From: an uncultured Flavobacteriaceae bacterium
GTDB lineage: Bacteria; Bacteroidota; Bacteroidia; Flavobacteriales; Flavobacteriaceae
Direction of reading: 5' to 3'
Length of the DNA: 40,385 nt
Assembly: GCA_905479095.1 (NCBI GenBank)
Contig: CAJQLD010000046.1
Span: 1-40,385, forward strand
Part shown: piece after piece, positions 25,154 to 33,680 of the stretch
How positions within the stretch are numbered: the stretch's first letter is position 1
Layout of the letters: each line of letters opens with the position of its first letter
Translations under genes and position numbers: made by a program
The notes under the pieces: model-generated
Database searches by the model: none
Seen by the model: the letters and a program-made list of their open reading frames with translations, nothing else
Told to the model about the DNA's origin: nothing

Positions 25154-26110
25154 ATGCCCGTTTTAGTATATACAGAATCTGACCAAGGAAATTTTAAAAA
25201 AGCAGCTTTAGAAGCTGCCTCCTATGGAAAAGCCGTAGCAGATGCTATGGAAACCACCCTCATTGCATTGACATTTAAAGTTAGTGACGCCTCCGAACTA
25301 GGGAATTACGGCGTAGATAAAGTTTTAAATATTAGTTCTACAACTCCCTTTAATGCCAAAATATATGCGGATGCCATCAAACAAGCCACAGAAAAAGAAA
25401 ACGCTACGGTCGTTATTTTAAGCGCAAGTGCCGACAGTCGTTATTTGGCACCTCTAGTTTCTGTAGGGCTATCGGCAGGTTACGCACCCAATGTGGTTGG
25501 AACACCATCTAGTTTAAGTCCGTTTATAGTAAAACGAACGGCATTTACCAATAAAGCTTTTTGCAATACTGAACTATCAACGGCTATCAAAATCATTGGT
25601 GTGTCTAATAATTCCTTTGGATTAGTAGAAAACAAGGCTGCAGCACAGATCGAAGCGTTTGCACCAAGTTTAGCAACCTCATCCACAAATGTGACTTCTA
25701 CAGACAAAGCAAGTGACAAAGTGACCATTGCGGATGCTGAAGTTGTCGTCTCTGCAGGTAGAGGCTTGAAAGGACCCGAAAACTGGGGTATGATAGAAGA
25801 GCTCGCAGACGTTCTTGGTGCCGCAACAGCCTGTTCTAAACCTGTTTCTGATTTAGGATGGAGATCGCACAGTGAACACGTAGGGCAAACAGGAAAACCA
25901 GTTGCCGCTAACTTGTATATAGCCATTGGAATTTCTGGAGCCATACAACATTTAGCAGGGATTAATTCCTCTAAAGTTAAGGTCGTAATTAACACCGATC
26001 CAGAGGCCCCATTTTTCAAAGCAGCGGACTATGGTATTGTTGGAGATGCTTTTGAAGTCGTCCCTAAATTGATTGAAAAACTAAAAGTTTTCAAAGCTCA
26101 AAATGCTTAA
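25154..26110 (+). CDS. etfA: Electron transfer flavoprotein, alpha subunit
   Basis: 318 residues. The N-terminal domain is the ETF fold. The C-terminal FAD-binding domain is clear: VVSAGRGLKGPENWGMIEELADVLGAATACSKPVSD, then WRSHSEHVGQTGKPV, YIAIGISGAIQHLAGI, NTDPEAPFFKAADYGIVGD. The EtfA signature with GISGAIQH contacts the flavin. It ends 116 bp before the bifunctional nuclease gene. Fatty-acid and amino-acid oxidation is the likely role, from the family. Confidence 0.96.
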   Translation: MPVLVYTESDQGNFKKAALEAASYGKAVADAMETTLIALTFKVSDASELGNYGVDKVLNISSTTPFNAKIYADAIKQATEKENATVVILSASADSRYLAPLVSVGLSAGYAPNVVGTPSSLSPFIVKRTAFTNKAFCNTELSTAIKIIGVSNNSFGLVENKAAAQIEAFAPSLATSSTNVTSTDKASDKVTIADAEVVVSAGRGLKGPENWGMIEELADVLGAATACSKPVSDLGWRSHSEHVGQTGKPVAANLYIAIGISGAIQHLAGINSSKVKVVINTDPEAPFFKAADYGIVGDAFEVVPKLIEKLKVFKAQNA

Positions 26111-26226
26111 CCATTTTAACTTGCAGTTCTATTAGAGGCATTGATCGTTCGTTTGTTTTAATCCAAAACTTATTTGTAAAGGGTTTGGTACTTTACTAAT
26201 TAAAACTGTTCTTTGTCTTATAACTT

Positions 26227-26847
26227 ATGAGTTTAGTTCGTCTTAACATAAAGGGTATTTCATACAGTCAAACACAGAGCGGTGCTTACGCTTTGATTTT
26301 GAGTGAAGTAGATGGAAAACGAAAATTACCAATTGTCATTGGAGCTTTCGAAGCACAGTCCATTGCCATTGCTTTGGAAAAAGAAATCCAGCCTCCAAGA
26401 CCATTAACACACGATTTATTTAAAAATTTCTCGGATCGCTTTGAAATTACTGTAAAGCAAGTGATCATTCACAAACTTGTAGACGGCGTTTTTTATGCCT
26501 CTCTTATATGCGAACGCGATAAAATTGAAGAAGTGATCGACGCTAGAACTAGCGACGCCATTGCATTAGCATTGCGTTTTTCTGCGCCTATATTTACCTA
26601 TGAAAATATTTTAGAAAAAGCAGGAATTATCTTAAAAACGGATCCGAAAAAAGAAGATTCTGAAGCGCATCCTGAGGACGTTTTATTTTTTGATGATATC
26701 GATACAGAATCTGAAGAAGTTGAAACAACCAACGACAATTATCAAAATAAGACCATTAACCAATTAAATGAATTACTAACCAAAGCAGTTGCAGACGAGG
26801 ATTATGAAACTGCTGCCAAAGTTAGAGACGAAATCTCTAAACGCTAA
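26227..26847 (+). CDS. Bifunctional nuclease family protein with UvrB/UvrC motif
   Basis: 206 residues. Residues 1-130 are the bifunctional nuclease (DUF151) domain, with LPIVIGAFEAQSIAIALE near 35, RPLTHDLF near 58 and the helix ARTSDAIALALRFSAPIF. An acidic linker leads to residues about 172-206, a UvrB/UvrC interaction motif (INQLNELLTKAVADEDYETAAKVRDEI). The family has DNase and RNase activity in plant members; its bacterial role is unclear, and contact with UvrA/UvrB-type or Clp/McsA-type partners is inferred from the motif. It is followed after 11 bp by the nucleoside transporter, so nucleic acid salvage is a possible shared theme. Confidence 0.88.
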   Translation: MSLVRLNIKGISYSQTQSGAYALILSEVDGKRKLPIVIGAFEAQSIAIALEKEIQPPRPLTHDLFKNFSDRFEITVKQVIIHKLVDGVFYASLICERDKIEEVIDARTSDAIALALRFSAPIFTYENILEKAGIILKTDPKKEDSEAHPEDVLFFDDIDTESEEVETTNDNYQNKTINQLNELLTKAVADEDYETAAKVRDEISKR

Positions 26848-26858
26848 TACCAACTTTT

Positions 26859-28256
26859 ATGAAAAAATTACTCATGCTAGGGCTACTGTTGTTTTTTAAT
26901 ATACAAACAGCAACAGCACAAGATAACGTGTCTCAAATTGTCTCGAGTCAAGGGTTTACCGCTCAAAGTTTTTTAAGAGGCGTTCTAGGAATGTTTGTGT
27001 TAATTTTAATCTCCTACATCTTAAGTGCTAATAGAAAAGCAATCAACTGGAGGACTGTTGGACTTGGCTTAGGCTCACAAATCATTTTAGCAATAGGGGT
27101 TCTTAAGGTTTCATTTGTTCAAACATTTTTTGAATGGGTTGGAAGTTTATTTATTGCGGTCTTAGACTTTACCATGGAAGGAACAAAGTTTCTATTTGCT
27201 TCCTTTTCTACAGGCGAAATTGAAGCGCCACTCGTCACCTTTGCGATCTCAATTTTACCAACCGTTATTTTCTTTTCTGCTCTAACATCCGTCTTATTTT
27301 ATTTAGGAATTATTCAGCGTGTTGTAAAAGGATTAGCTTGGTTACTTAGCAAACTTCTTCAGGTTTCTGGAGCCGAAAGTTTGAGTGTGGCTGGAAATAT
27401 ATTTTTAGGACAAACAGAATCGCCCTTAATGATCAAGGCGTATTTAGAAAAAATGAATCGTTCTGAAATCTTACTCGTTATGATTGGTGGAATGGCCACT
27501 GTTGCTGGTGGGGTTTTAGCAGCTTATATTGGGTTTCTTGGTGGCGAAGATGAAGTGCTGCGCTTGTTTTACGCCAAACATTTATTAACGGCTTCCGTCA
27601 TGGCAGCCCCGGGTGCGATCGTCATTTCTAAAATGCTATATCCGCAAGTCGAAGCGATTGATAATGAAATTAATATCACTCAAGAAAAAATTGGTTCAAA
27701 TATTTTAGAATCCATTGCAAATGGAACTACCGAAGGCTTAAAGCTAGCATTAAACATTGGCGCTATGTTATTAGTATTTTTGGCATTTATCGCCATGATC
27801 AACGGCATCCTAGGATGGGTTGGAGACATGACAACACTAAACGACTGGGTCGCGTCAAATACATCTTATAAAGTATTTTCATTAGAGTTTATATTGGGAT
27901 ATGCTTTTGCACCACTGATGTGGCTCATTGGAATTGCTAAAGAAGATGTGGCTTTGATGGGGCAATTGTTAGGAATAAAGTTAGCAGCGAGTGAATTTGT
28001 CGGCTATATTCAATTGGCGGATTTAAAAAACCCTTTAAACCTCTTGCATTTAAAATACGAAAAATCGATTATCATGGCCACCTATATGCTTTGTGGTTTT
28101 GCTAATTTTGCATCGATAGGAATTCAAATTGGTGGCATTGGGTCCTTAGCACCTGGGCAGCGAAAAACACTTTCTGAATTTGGAATTAAAGCTTTGATTG
28201 GTGGAACCATCGCTTCGCTTTTGTCTGCGACTATTGCAGGGACAATTATTGGCTAA
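26859..28256 (+). CDS. Concentrative nucleoside transporter (NupC/CNT family)
   Basis: 465-residue inner-membrane protein. An N-terminal hydrophobic segment (LLMLGLLLFFNIQTATAQ) resembles a signal peptide, followed by about nine to ten membrane segments. CNT hallmarks are GAESLSVAGNIFLGQTESPLM near 170-190 (nucleoside-binding QTE motif), GGMATVAGGVLAAYIGF, and the second repeat region ending MLCGFANFASIGIQIGGIG near 410. The family imports nucleosides with Na+ or H+. It ends at an intrinsic terminator. Downstream thymidylate synthase and dihydrofolate reductase also serve nucleotide metabolism, though they lie behind the terminator. Confidence 0.92.
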   Translation: MKKLLMLGLLLFFNIQTATAQDNVSQIVSSQGFTAQSFLRGVLGMFVLILISYILSANRKAINWRTVGLGLGSQIILAIGVLKVSFVQTFFEWVGSLFIAVLDFTMEGTKFLFASFSTGEIEAPLVTFAISILPTVIFFSALTSVLFYLGIIQRVVKGLAWLLSKLLQVSGAESLSVAGNIFLGQTESPLMIKAYLEKMNRSEILLVMIGGMATVAGGVLAAYIGFLGGEDEVLRLFYAKHLLTASVMAAPGAIVISKMLYPQVEAIDNEINITQEKIGSNILESIANGTTEGLKLALNIGAMLLVFLAFIAMINGILGWVGDMTTLNDWVASNTSYKVFSLEFILGYAFAPLMWLIGIAKEDVALMGQLLGIKLAASEFVGYIQLADLKNPLNLLHLKYEKSIIMATYMLCGFANFASIGIQIGGIGSLAPGQRKTLSEFGIKALIGGTIASLLSATIAGTIIG

Positions 28257-28283
28257 ATAGTTAATAACTTTTAAAATTATTAC

Positions 28284-28317
28284 AAGCTTCAATTTCTTAA
28301 TGATTGAAGCTTTTTTT
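28284..28317 (+). terminator. Intrinsic terminator after the nucleoside transporter
   Basis: AAGCTTCAAT (28284-28293), a 9-nt loop, ATTGAAGCTT (28303-28312) and a run of seven T. The 10-bp perfect stem ends the nuclease/transporter unit. It also shows that the longer thyA frame starting at 28300 is not the real start, since that start is inside the hairpin. Confidence 0.85.
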
Positions 28318-28347
28318 ATTTTTAAACTTCAAATAAATCAACTTAAA

Positions 28348-29172
28348 ATGAAACAATACTTAGACCTTGTATCTCATGTGCTAGAGAATGGAAATGAAAA
28401 AGGAGACCGTACCGGTACAGGAACAAAAAGTGTATTTGGACATCAAATGCGGTTTGACCTAAGTGAAGGGTTTCCAATGGTGACCACCAAGAAACTGCAT
28501 CTTAAATCGATTATATATGAACTTCTTTGGTTTTTAAAAGGCGATACAAATATTGATTACCTGACCGAAAATGGCGTCAAAATATGGAACGCTTGGGCCG
28601 ATGAAAATGGGGACCTAGGCCCTGTTTATGGGCATCAGTGGCGCAACTGGAATAGTGATGAGATTGATCAAATCACAGAAGTTATCGAAACTTTAAAAAC
28701 CAATCCAAACAGCCGACGTATGTTAGTGTCTGCTTGGAATCCTTCGGTGCTTCCTGATACTTCAAAATCATTTAGTGAAAATGTTGCCAACAACAAAGCA
28801 GCACTCCCTCCCTGTCATGCCTTTTTTCAATTTTATGTCAATGACGGCAAATTATCCTGTCAACTTTACCAACGAAGTGCCGATATATTTCTAGGCGTCC
28901 CATTCAATATTGCGTCCTATGCCCTATTTACAATGATGATGGCGCAAGTTTGTGGGTACGAAGCTGGCGAGTTTATCCACACCTTTGGAGATGCACATAT
29001 TTACAGCAACCATATCGAACAATTGGAGTTACAACGCTCAAGAGACCTTCGTACGCTTCCAAAAATGAAACTCAATCCTGAAATAAAAGATATTTTCGAG
29101 TTCACCTTTGAAGACTTCACTCTAGAGGGCTATGATCCGCATCCACACATCAAAGGGGCCGTTGCCGTTTAA
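28348..29172 (+). CDS. thyA: Thymidylate synthase
   Basis: Methylates dUMP to dTMP using methylene-tetrahydrofolate. The 274 residues begin [15 protein letters not shown]; the longer in-frame start at 28300 lies within a terminator and adds a hydrophobic non-family tail. Motifs: [17 protein letters not shown] near 20, [20 protein letters not shown] near 80-99, [15 protein letters not shown], and the catalytic Cys156 in [14 protein letters not shown] short insertion (residues about 138-152, [15 protein letters not shown]) relative to the 264-residue E. coli enzyme is seen just before the catalytic loop. It is paired with dihydrofolate reductase downstream, which regenerates the folate cofactor. 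Confidence 0.97.
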   Translation: MKQYLDLVSHVLENGNEKGDRTGTGTKSVFGHQMRFDLSEGFPMVTTKKLHLKSIIYELLWFLKGDTNIDYLTENGVKIWNAWADENGDLGPVYGHQWRNWNSDEIDQITEVIETLKTNPNSRRMLVSAWNPSVLPDTSKSFSENVANNKAALPPCHAFFQFYVNDGKLSCQLYQRSADIFLGVPFNIASYALFTMMMAQVCGYEAGEFIHTFGDAHIYSNHIEQLELQRSRDLRTLPKMKLNPEIKDIFEFTFEDFTLEGYDPHPHIKGAVAV

Positions 29173-29187
29173 TTTAATGGAAATCCT

Positions 29188-29195
29188 TACTTTTG
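29188..29195 (+). promoter_or_regulatory. -7 promoter box for folA
   Basis: TACTTTTG matches TAnnTTTG fully. It overlaps the farthest-upstream TTG start codon (29193) and lies 18 nt before the TTG at 29214, which supports the latter as the translation start. Confidence 0.55.
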
Positions 29196-29213
29196 TGTCC
29201 TAAGTTTATTCTA

Positions 29214-29723
29214 TTGAAAACAAAAAAAAATACATCAAATTTAACGCTTATTGTCGCCGTCTCTGAAAACGATGTGATTGGAAAAGACAATGATTTAATT
29301 TGGCGTTTAAAAGCTGATCTTAAAAGATTTAAAGCGCTCACTTCTGGGCACTGCATTATCATGGGGCGCAAAACATTTGAAAGTTTCCCCAAGCCATTGC
29401 CGAACAGAACGCATATCGTGATTACAAGACAGCAAGATTATAAAGTTCCTGAAGGGGTGATTGTCGTGAATTCTTTAGAAGCTGCTATTGAACAGGCTGA
29501 ACAAGATGCTAATCCATTCATTATTGGTGGAGGTGAAATTTATAAACAAGCCTTAAATAGTGTAGATACGCTTGAATTTACTCGAGTGCATCACACTTTT
29601 GAAGGTGATACATTTTTCCCTTTAATACGTGAAGAGATTTGGGAAGAAACCGGGCGAATTTATAACGAAAAGGACGAACTCCATTTGTATCCCTTTTCAT
29701 TTATAACTTATAAAAGACGATAA
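29214..29723 (+). CDS. folA: Dihydrofolate reductase, TTG start
   Basis: Reduces dihydrofolate to tetrahydrofolate with NADPH, closing the cycle with thymidylate synthase. Motifs: LIVAVSENDVIGKDNDLIWRL, LKRFKALTSGHCIIMGRKTFES, PLPNRTHIVITR, FIIGGGEIYKQAL and HHTFEGDTFFP. The open frame has no ATG before residue 50 or so; TTG codons at 29193 and 29214 are the only sensible starts. I prefer 29214 (169 residues) because a -7 promoter box covers 29193. The N-terminus then has about nine extra Lys/Asn/Thr-rich residues before the first strand. Function certain, start moderately sure. Confidence 0.9.
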   Translation: MKTKKNTSNLTLIVAVSENDVIGKDNDLIWRLKADLKRFKALTSGHCIIMGRKTFESFPKPLPNRTHIVITRQQDYKVPEGVIVVNSLEAAIEQAEQDANPFIIGGGEIYKQALNSVDTLEFTRVHHTFEGDTFFPLIREEIWEETGRIYNEKDELHLYPFSFITYKRR

Positions 29724-29731
29724 ATAATCCT

Positions 29732-29739
29732 ATTTTAGC
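29732..29739 (+). promoter_or_regulatory. Candidate -7 box for fabD
   Basis: TATTTTAG, the TAnnTTAG variant, 27 nt before the fabD ATG. The identical octamer precedes the Kdo transferase gene at 32411. Confidence 0.4.
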
Positions 29740-29765
29740 AGCTCAAAAAAAATAAACACAAACAC

Positions 29766-30653
29766 ATGAAGGCATATATATTTCCAGGACAAGGGGCCCA
29801 ATTTTCGGGGATGGGTCAACCACTTTATGAAAACTCTGCACTTGCAAAGTCACTTTTCGAACAAGCCAATGACATTTTAGGATTCAACATTACCGCAACG
29901 ATGTTTGAAGGTTCAGCTGAAGATTTAAAAGAAACGAACGTCACACAACCTGCAATATTTTTACATTCGGTGATTTTAGCAAAGAGTTTAGGAGAGGCCT
30001 TTCAACCGGATATGGTTGCCGGACATTCTCTTGGTGAATTTTCGGCCTTAGTCGCCAATGGCACACTCGATTTTGAAGACGGGCTAAAACTGGTCTCTCA
30101 GCGTGCTCAAGCAATGCAAAAAGCATGTGATTTGACCAAAGGAACCATGGCTGCTGTGTTGGGTCTAGAAAATGAAATTGTAGAGGAAACGTGTGCTGCT
30201 ATTGACGGAGTTGTCGTGGCAGCAAATTATAATTGTCCGGGTCAATTAGTGATTTCTGGTTCTGTTGAGGCAATTCATGTTGCGTGTGAGCAACTCAAAG
30301 AAAAAGGAGCGCGAAGAGCGCTTGTATTACCCGTTGGTGGTGCGTTTCATTCTCCATTGATGGTGCCTGCAAAAGAGCAATTAGCAGCGGCAATAGAAAA
30401 CACTATGTTTAACTCGCCTCGTTGTCCTATTTACCAAAATGTAACTGCAACGGCCGTTTTAAACGAAACTGAGATCAAAGCTAATTTAATTTCTCAGCTA
30501 ACAGCCCCTGTAAAATGGACGCAATCGGTTCAGCAAATGATACAGGACGGTGCTCATGAATTTATAGAAGTTGGCCCCGGAAATGTACTTCAAGGGTTGG
30601 TTAAAAAAATAAATAGAGGAATGGATACAAAAGCAGCAACACTTGAAAACTAA
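29766..30653 (+). CDS. fabD: Malonyl-CoA:ACP transacylase
   Basis: Loads malonyl groups onto acyl carrier protein for fatty acid synthesis. 295 residues; PGQGAQ at 7-12 forms the oxyanion region, the nucleophile Ser88 is in AGHSLGEFSAL, the catalytic His is in GGAFHSPLM near 200, and VGPGNVLQGL lies near the C-terminus. It ends 4 bp before the lspA start, so the two are probably cotranscribed. No other fatty-acid synthesis gene is adjacent. Confidence 0.96.
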   Translation: MKAYIFPGQGAQFSGMGQPLYENSALAKSLFEQANDILGFNITATMFEGSAEDLKETNVTQPAIFLHSVILAKSLGEAFQPDMVAGHSLGEFSALVANGTLDFEDGLKLVSQRAQAMQKACDLTKGTMAAVLGLENEIVEETCAAIDGVVVAANYNCPGQLVISGSVEAIHVACEQLKEKGARRALVLPVGGAFHSPLMVPAKEQLAAAIENTMFNSPRCPIYQNVTATAVLNETEIKANLISQLTAPVKWTQSVQQMIQDGAHEFIEVGPGNVLQGLVKKINRGMDTKAATLEN

Positions 30654-30657
30654 ATAC

Positions 30658-31161
30658 ATGAACCTTAGAACACTCTTAATTCTTAGTCTTGTTGTTTTTA
30701 ATATTGGCTTAGACCAATATTCTAAAGTTCTGGTGCGAGAAAAAGTCGTCCCTGGATCGAGAACTGAACTCGTAGGAAAACAATTACAACTGATGAATGT
30801 TGAGAACACTGGGGCATTTTTAAGTATGGGTAGCGACTCAAATCCGACCGTAAAACTCATCTTTTTACTCATCGTCCCCGTCATTGTTTTAGGGGTTGTT
30901 TTGTATTATGTCCTAACAAATAAGTCCCTTGACCGCATGTCTGTCATAGGACTCAGTTGTGTTGCCGGCGGAGGCATTGCCAATATTTATGATCGGTTTA
31001 TGTATGGTTCTGTCACCGACTTCCTGTATATGGACTTTGGAGGCATGCTCAAAACAGGTGTTTTCAATAGTGCTGATTTATCAGTAACGACGGGAATGAT
31101 TTTACTACTACTCGCCTCTTTTATAAATCGCCCATCAAAAAATAGCGAAGTGACTAAATAA
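30658..31161 (+). CDS. lspA: Lipoprotein signal peptidase (signal peptidase II)
   Basis: Inner-membrane aspartyl peptidase that cleaves prolipoproteins after lipidation; it would process the several lipoproteins in this window. 167 residues with four hydrophobic segments. Conserved pieces are GLDQYSK, NVENTGAFLSMGS, GGGIANIYDRFMYGSVTDFLYMDFGG (catalytic Asp region) and FNSADLSVTTG (second catalytic Asp). The ATG at 30658 is chosen because the ORF's earlier Met at 30643 overlaps fabD and adds only MKTKY. It converges with the DegT-family gene with 2 bp between stop codons and no visible terminator. Confidence 0.94.
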   Translation: MNLRTLLILSLVVFNIGLDQYSKVLVREKVVPGSRTELVGKQLQLMNVENTGAFLSMGSDSNPTVKLIFLLIVPVIVLGVVLYYVLTNKSLDRMSVIGLSCVAGGGIANIYDRFMYGSVTDFLYMDFGGMLKTGVFNSADLSVTTGMILLLLASFINRPSKNSEVTK

Positions 31162-31163
31162 CC

Positions 31164-32318
31164 TTATTTAGATAAAAAATCAATCACAGTTGAAGTAATA
31201 AAATCTATCTGGTCATCGTCTAACTCGGTATGCATTGGTAATGAAATTACTTCATCAATCAAAGCATTGGTGACTGTAAAATCCGCATCATTATAACGAT
31301 CATCCACATAGGCTTTTTGCTTGTGTAATGGAATTGGATAATAGACTCCGCAGGGAATCCCTTTTTCTTGTAAATGCGCCGCTAATGCATCTCTATCAGC
31401 GTTCTGAATTTTTAAAGTATACTGGTGAAATACATGGCAATCGCAGTTATCGCAAATGGTTTCACAACCGTTGCCTGCTTTTGGGGTGCTAATGTTTTCA
31501 TGATTTTTAAAAGCAGCGTTGTATTTACGAGCCGCCGATTGACGTGCTTTATTATACGCGTCGAGCTTGGGAAGTTTTGCGTCTAAAACGGCCGCTTGAA
31601 TAGAATCTAATCGGGAGTTAACACCCACTACATCGTGGTGATAGCGCTTATACATCCCATGATTGACAATTCCTCTTATGGTGTGAGCTAGCTTGTCATC
31701 ATTGGTGAAAATTGCACCACCATCGCCGTAACAACCTAAGTTTTTGGAAGGGAAGAAAGATGTAGAAGCCACATGACCGATGGTTCCTGCTTTGGCTTTT
31801 GATCCATTTTCAGAGGTATAGGTTGCCCCAATTGCTTGAGCGTTATCTTCAATGACATATAAATTGTGTGCTTCTGCGAGTGCCATAATAGCATCCATAT
31901 TGGAGCATTGTCCAAACAAATGTACAGGTACAATTGCTTTTGTTTTTGGTGTGATGGCTTTTTTAACCGCTTCAATATCGATGTTAAATTTATCGGGGTC
32001 AACATCAACTAAAACAGGCGTGAGCCCTAATAATGCAATCACTTCAACAGTCGCTGCAAAAGTGAAATCCGCGGTAATGACTTCATCACCGGGTTTTAGA
32101 CCAAGGCCCATCATCGCAATTTGTAAAGCATCTGTCCCATTAGCACAGGGAATTACATGTTTGACTCCTAAGTAAGCCTCAAGATTTGCTTGAAACGCTT
32201 TCACTTTTGGACCATTGATAAAGGAAGCATTATCAATCACTTCCTGAATAGACGAATTTACAACGTCTTTTATAGCAGCATATTGACCTTTTAGGTCCAC
32301 CATTTGAATATTTTTCAT
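31164..32318 (-). CDS. DegT/DnrJ/EryC1/StrS family sugar aminotransferase
   Basis: PLP enzyme of 384 residues that aminates a nucleotide-linked keto sugar for polysaccharide or glycan synthesis. Motifs: CANGTDALQIAMMGLG near 58, DVDPDKFNID, VPVHLFGQC, VIEDNAQAIGATY near 155, the PLP lysine Lys192 in SFFPSKNLGCYGDGGA, and RLDSIQAAVLDAKL. Near the C-terminal end there is a cysteine group, Cys285, 289, 292 and 294 (CETICDNCDC), before HVFHQYTL. No other sugar-nucleotide gene is adjacent except the Kdo transferase on the other strand, so the substrate is unknown. Confidence 0.92.
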   Translation of the reverse strand: MKNIQMVDLKGQYAAIKDVVNSSIQEVIDNASFINGPKVKAFQANLEAYLGVKHVIPCANGTDALQIAMMGLGLKPGDEVITADFTFAATVEVIALLGLTPVLVDVDPDKFNIDIEAVKKAITPKTKAIVPVHLFGQCSNMDAIMALAEAHNLYVIEDNAQAIGATYTSENGSKAKAGTIGHVASTSFFPSKNLGCYGDGGAIFTNDDKLAHTIRGIVNHGMYKRYHHDVVGVNSRLDSIQAAVLDAKLPKLDAYNKARQSAARKYNAAFKNHENISTPKAGNGCETICDNCDCHVFHQYTLKIQNADRDALAAHLQEKGIPCGVYYPIPLHKQKAYVDDRYNDADFTVTNALIDEVISLPMHTELDDDQIDFITSTVIDFLSK

Positions 32319-32360
32319 GTCTTAAAATTACGAATTACTAACAATAACAATTGCGAAAAA

Positions 32361-32368
32361 CAAAAATA
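32361..32368 (-). promoter_or_regulatory. -7 promoter box for the DegT-family gene
   Basis: The minus strand reads TATTTTTG, a full match to TAnnTTTG, 43 nt before the ATG at 32318. Confidence 0.45.
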
Positions 32369-32410
32369 CAAAATTAGCAATGCTTAGTCTTAAAATTAAT
32401 ATAAAGAATG

Positions 32411-32418
32411 TATTTTAG
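32411..32418 (+). promoter_or_regulatory. Candidate -7 box for the Kdo transferase gene
   Basis: TATTTTAG, identical to the octamer upstream of fabD, 17 nt before the TTG start at 32435. Confidence 0.4.
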
Positions 32419-32434
32419 CTACAAATAAAACTTA

Positions 32435-33679
32435 TTGAGACTTTTTTATAACATCATCATTGAACTCGCAGCTGTATTAGTGCGTCCTTTTGCAGGTTTG
32501 AATAAAAAAATTCAACAAGGGCAACTGGGGCGAAACGAAAGTCTTCAGATTTTAAAACAAGCCGTTCTTGAAACGGATAAAGTAATCTGGCTACATTGCG
32601 CTTCTTTAGGCGAATATGAACAAGGTCTACCCGTCTTTCAAGCCCTTAAAAAACACTATAAAGACCACAAATTTGTAATGACTTTCTTCTCACCTTCGGG
32701 CTATGAGATCCGAAAAAACAATCCTATTGCAGATGTTGTTGTTTACCTTCCACTAGATCAAAAATCGACTGTAAGGTCCTTTTTAGACCTCACACACCCA
32801 GAGTTAGTGGTGTTTGTGAAATACGATCTTTGGCCTAATTATTTATTGGAATTGAAACGTCGAACTATAACCGCTATATTGATTTCGGCTTTGTTTAGAC
32901 CGTCCCAGCCCTACTTTAAATTTTATGGTAGCTGGATGAAGCAGTTGTTATTTTCGTTTGACCATATCTTTACACAGGATACAGCTTCAGAAACATTGTT
33001 AAATTCGATCGGTTATCATGCCGTCACCGTTTCTGGAGATACGCGTTTTGATCGTGTTGGCAATCAACTAAAAACAGATAACACCTTAGAATTTATTGCT
33101 GAATTTAAAAACAATCAAACTTGTATTGTGGCTGGAAGCACATGGCCCGAAGATGATTCGTTACTGATCAATTATATCAATCATTGTAAAGAAGATACGA
33201 AGTTTATAATTGCACCTCATAATATCGATGTTGATCAGATTAAATCGATGACAAAACAGTTAAAAAAACCGAGTGTGCTTTACTCTAATTATTCGAACGA
33301 AGAACTGGAAAATAAGTCTGTATTTATCATTGATACTATTGGCCTCCTCTCTAAAATCTATAGGTATGCAGATATTGCATATATAGGTGGCGGCATGGGT
33401 AATAATGGACTTCACAACACGCTTGAAGCGGCTACATTTGGCATTCCGATTGTCATAGGTAAAAACTATCAAAAATTCCCCGAAGCAAAAGCGATGCGCT
33501 CCCAAGGCGGTTTGTTTAGTGTCGCAACGAATGATGCGCTAGATTCCATCTTGAATGAGTTGGTTAATAATCCACCACAAAGAAAAGATATAGGGCAAAA
33601 AAATAAGGATTATATAGAAACGAATAAAGGGGCTACTGAACTCGTCATGGCCAAAGTAAAAACGATATTTAAGTCGTAA
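32435..33679 (+). CDS. waaA: 3-deoxy-D-manno-octulosonic acid (Kdo) transferase, TTG start
   Basis: Transfers Kdo from CMP-Kdo to lipid A precursors at the cytoplasmic face of the inner membrane (GT30 family). 414 residues: N-terminal membrane-associated helix (NIIIELAAVLVRPFAGLNKKI), IWLHCASLGEYEQGLPV near 52-68, FSPSGYEIRKN, YDLWPNYLLELKRR, and a C-terminal nucleotide-sugar half with VAGSTWPEDD, APHNID, YIGGGMGNNGLHNTLEAATFGIPIVIGKNY. No ATG is available near the family N-terminus, so TTG at 32435 is the likely start. The stop is 1 bp from the stop of the convergent GH16 gene. Confidence 0.92.
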   Translation: MRLFYNIIIELAAVLVRPFAGLNKKIQQGQLGRNESLQILKQAVLETDKVIWLHCASLGEYEQGLPVFQALKKHYKDHKFVMTFFSPSGYEIRKNNPIADVVVYLPLDQKSTVRSFLDLTHPELVVFVKYDLWPNYLLELKRRTITAILISALFRPSQPYFKFYGSWMKQLLFSFDHIFTQDTASETLLNSIGYHAVTVSGDTRFDRVGNQLKTDNTLEFIAEFKNNQTCIVAGSTWPEDDSLLINYINHCKEDTKFIIAPHNIDVDQIKSMTKQLKKPSVLYSNYSNEELENKSVFIIDTIGLLSKIYRYADIAYIGGGMGNNGLHNTLEAATFGIPIVIGKNYQKFPEAKAMRSQGGLFSVATNDALDSILNELVNNPPQRKDIGQKNKDYIETNKGATELVMAKVKTIFKS

Positions 33680-33680
33680 T

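Noticed and set aside
25480-26019. 179-residue open frame on the minus strand
   Set aside because: It lies wholly antisense to etfA, whose motifs are clear; the translation is rich in Pro, Ala and Ser, as expected from a reversed coding strand.
28300-28347. Longer thyA N-terminus
   Set aside because: The start codon lies inside the intrinsic terminator of the preceding gene and the extra residues are not part of the family.
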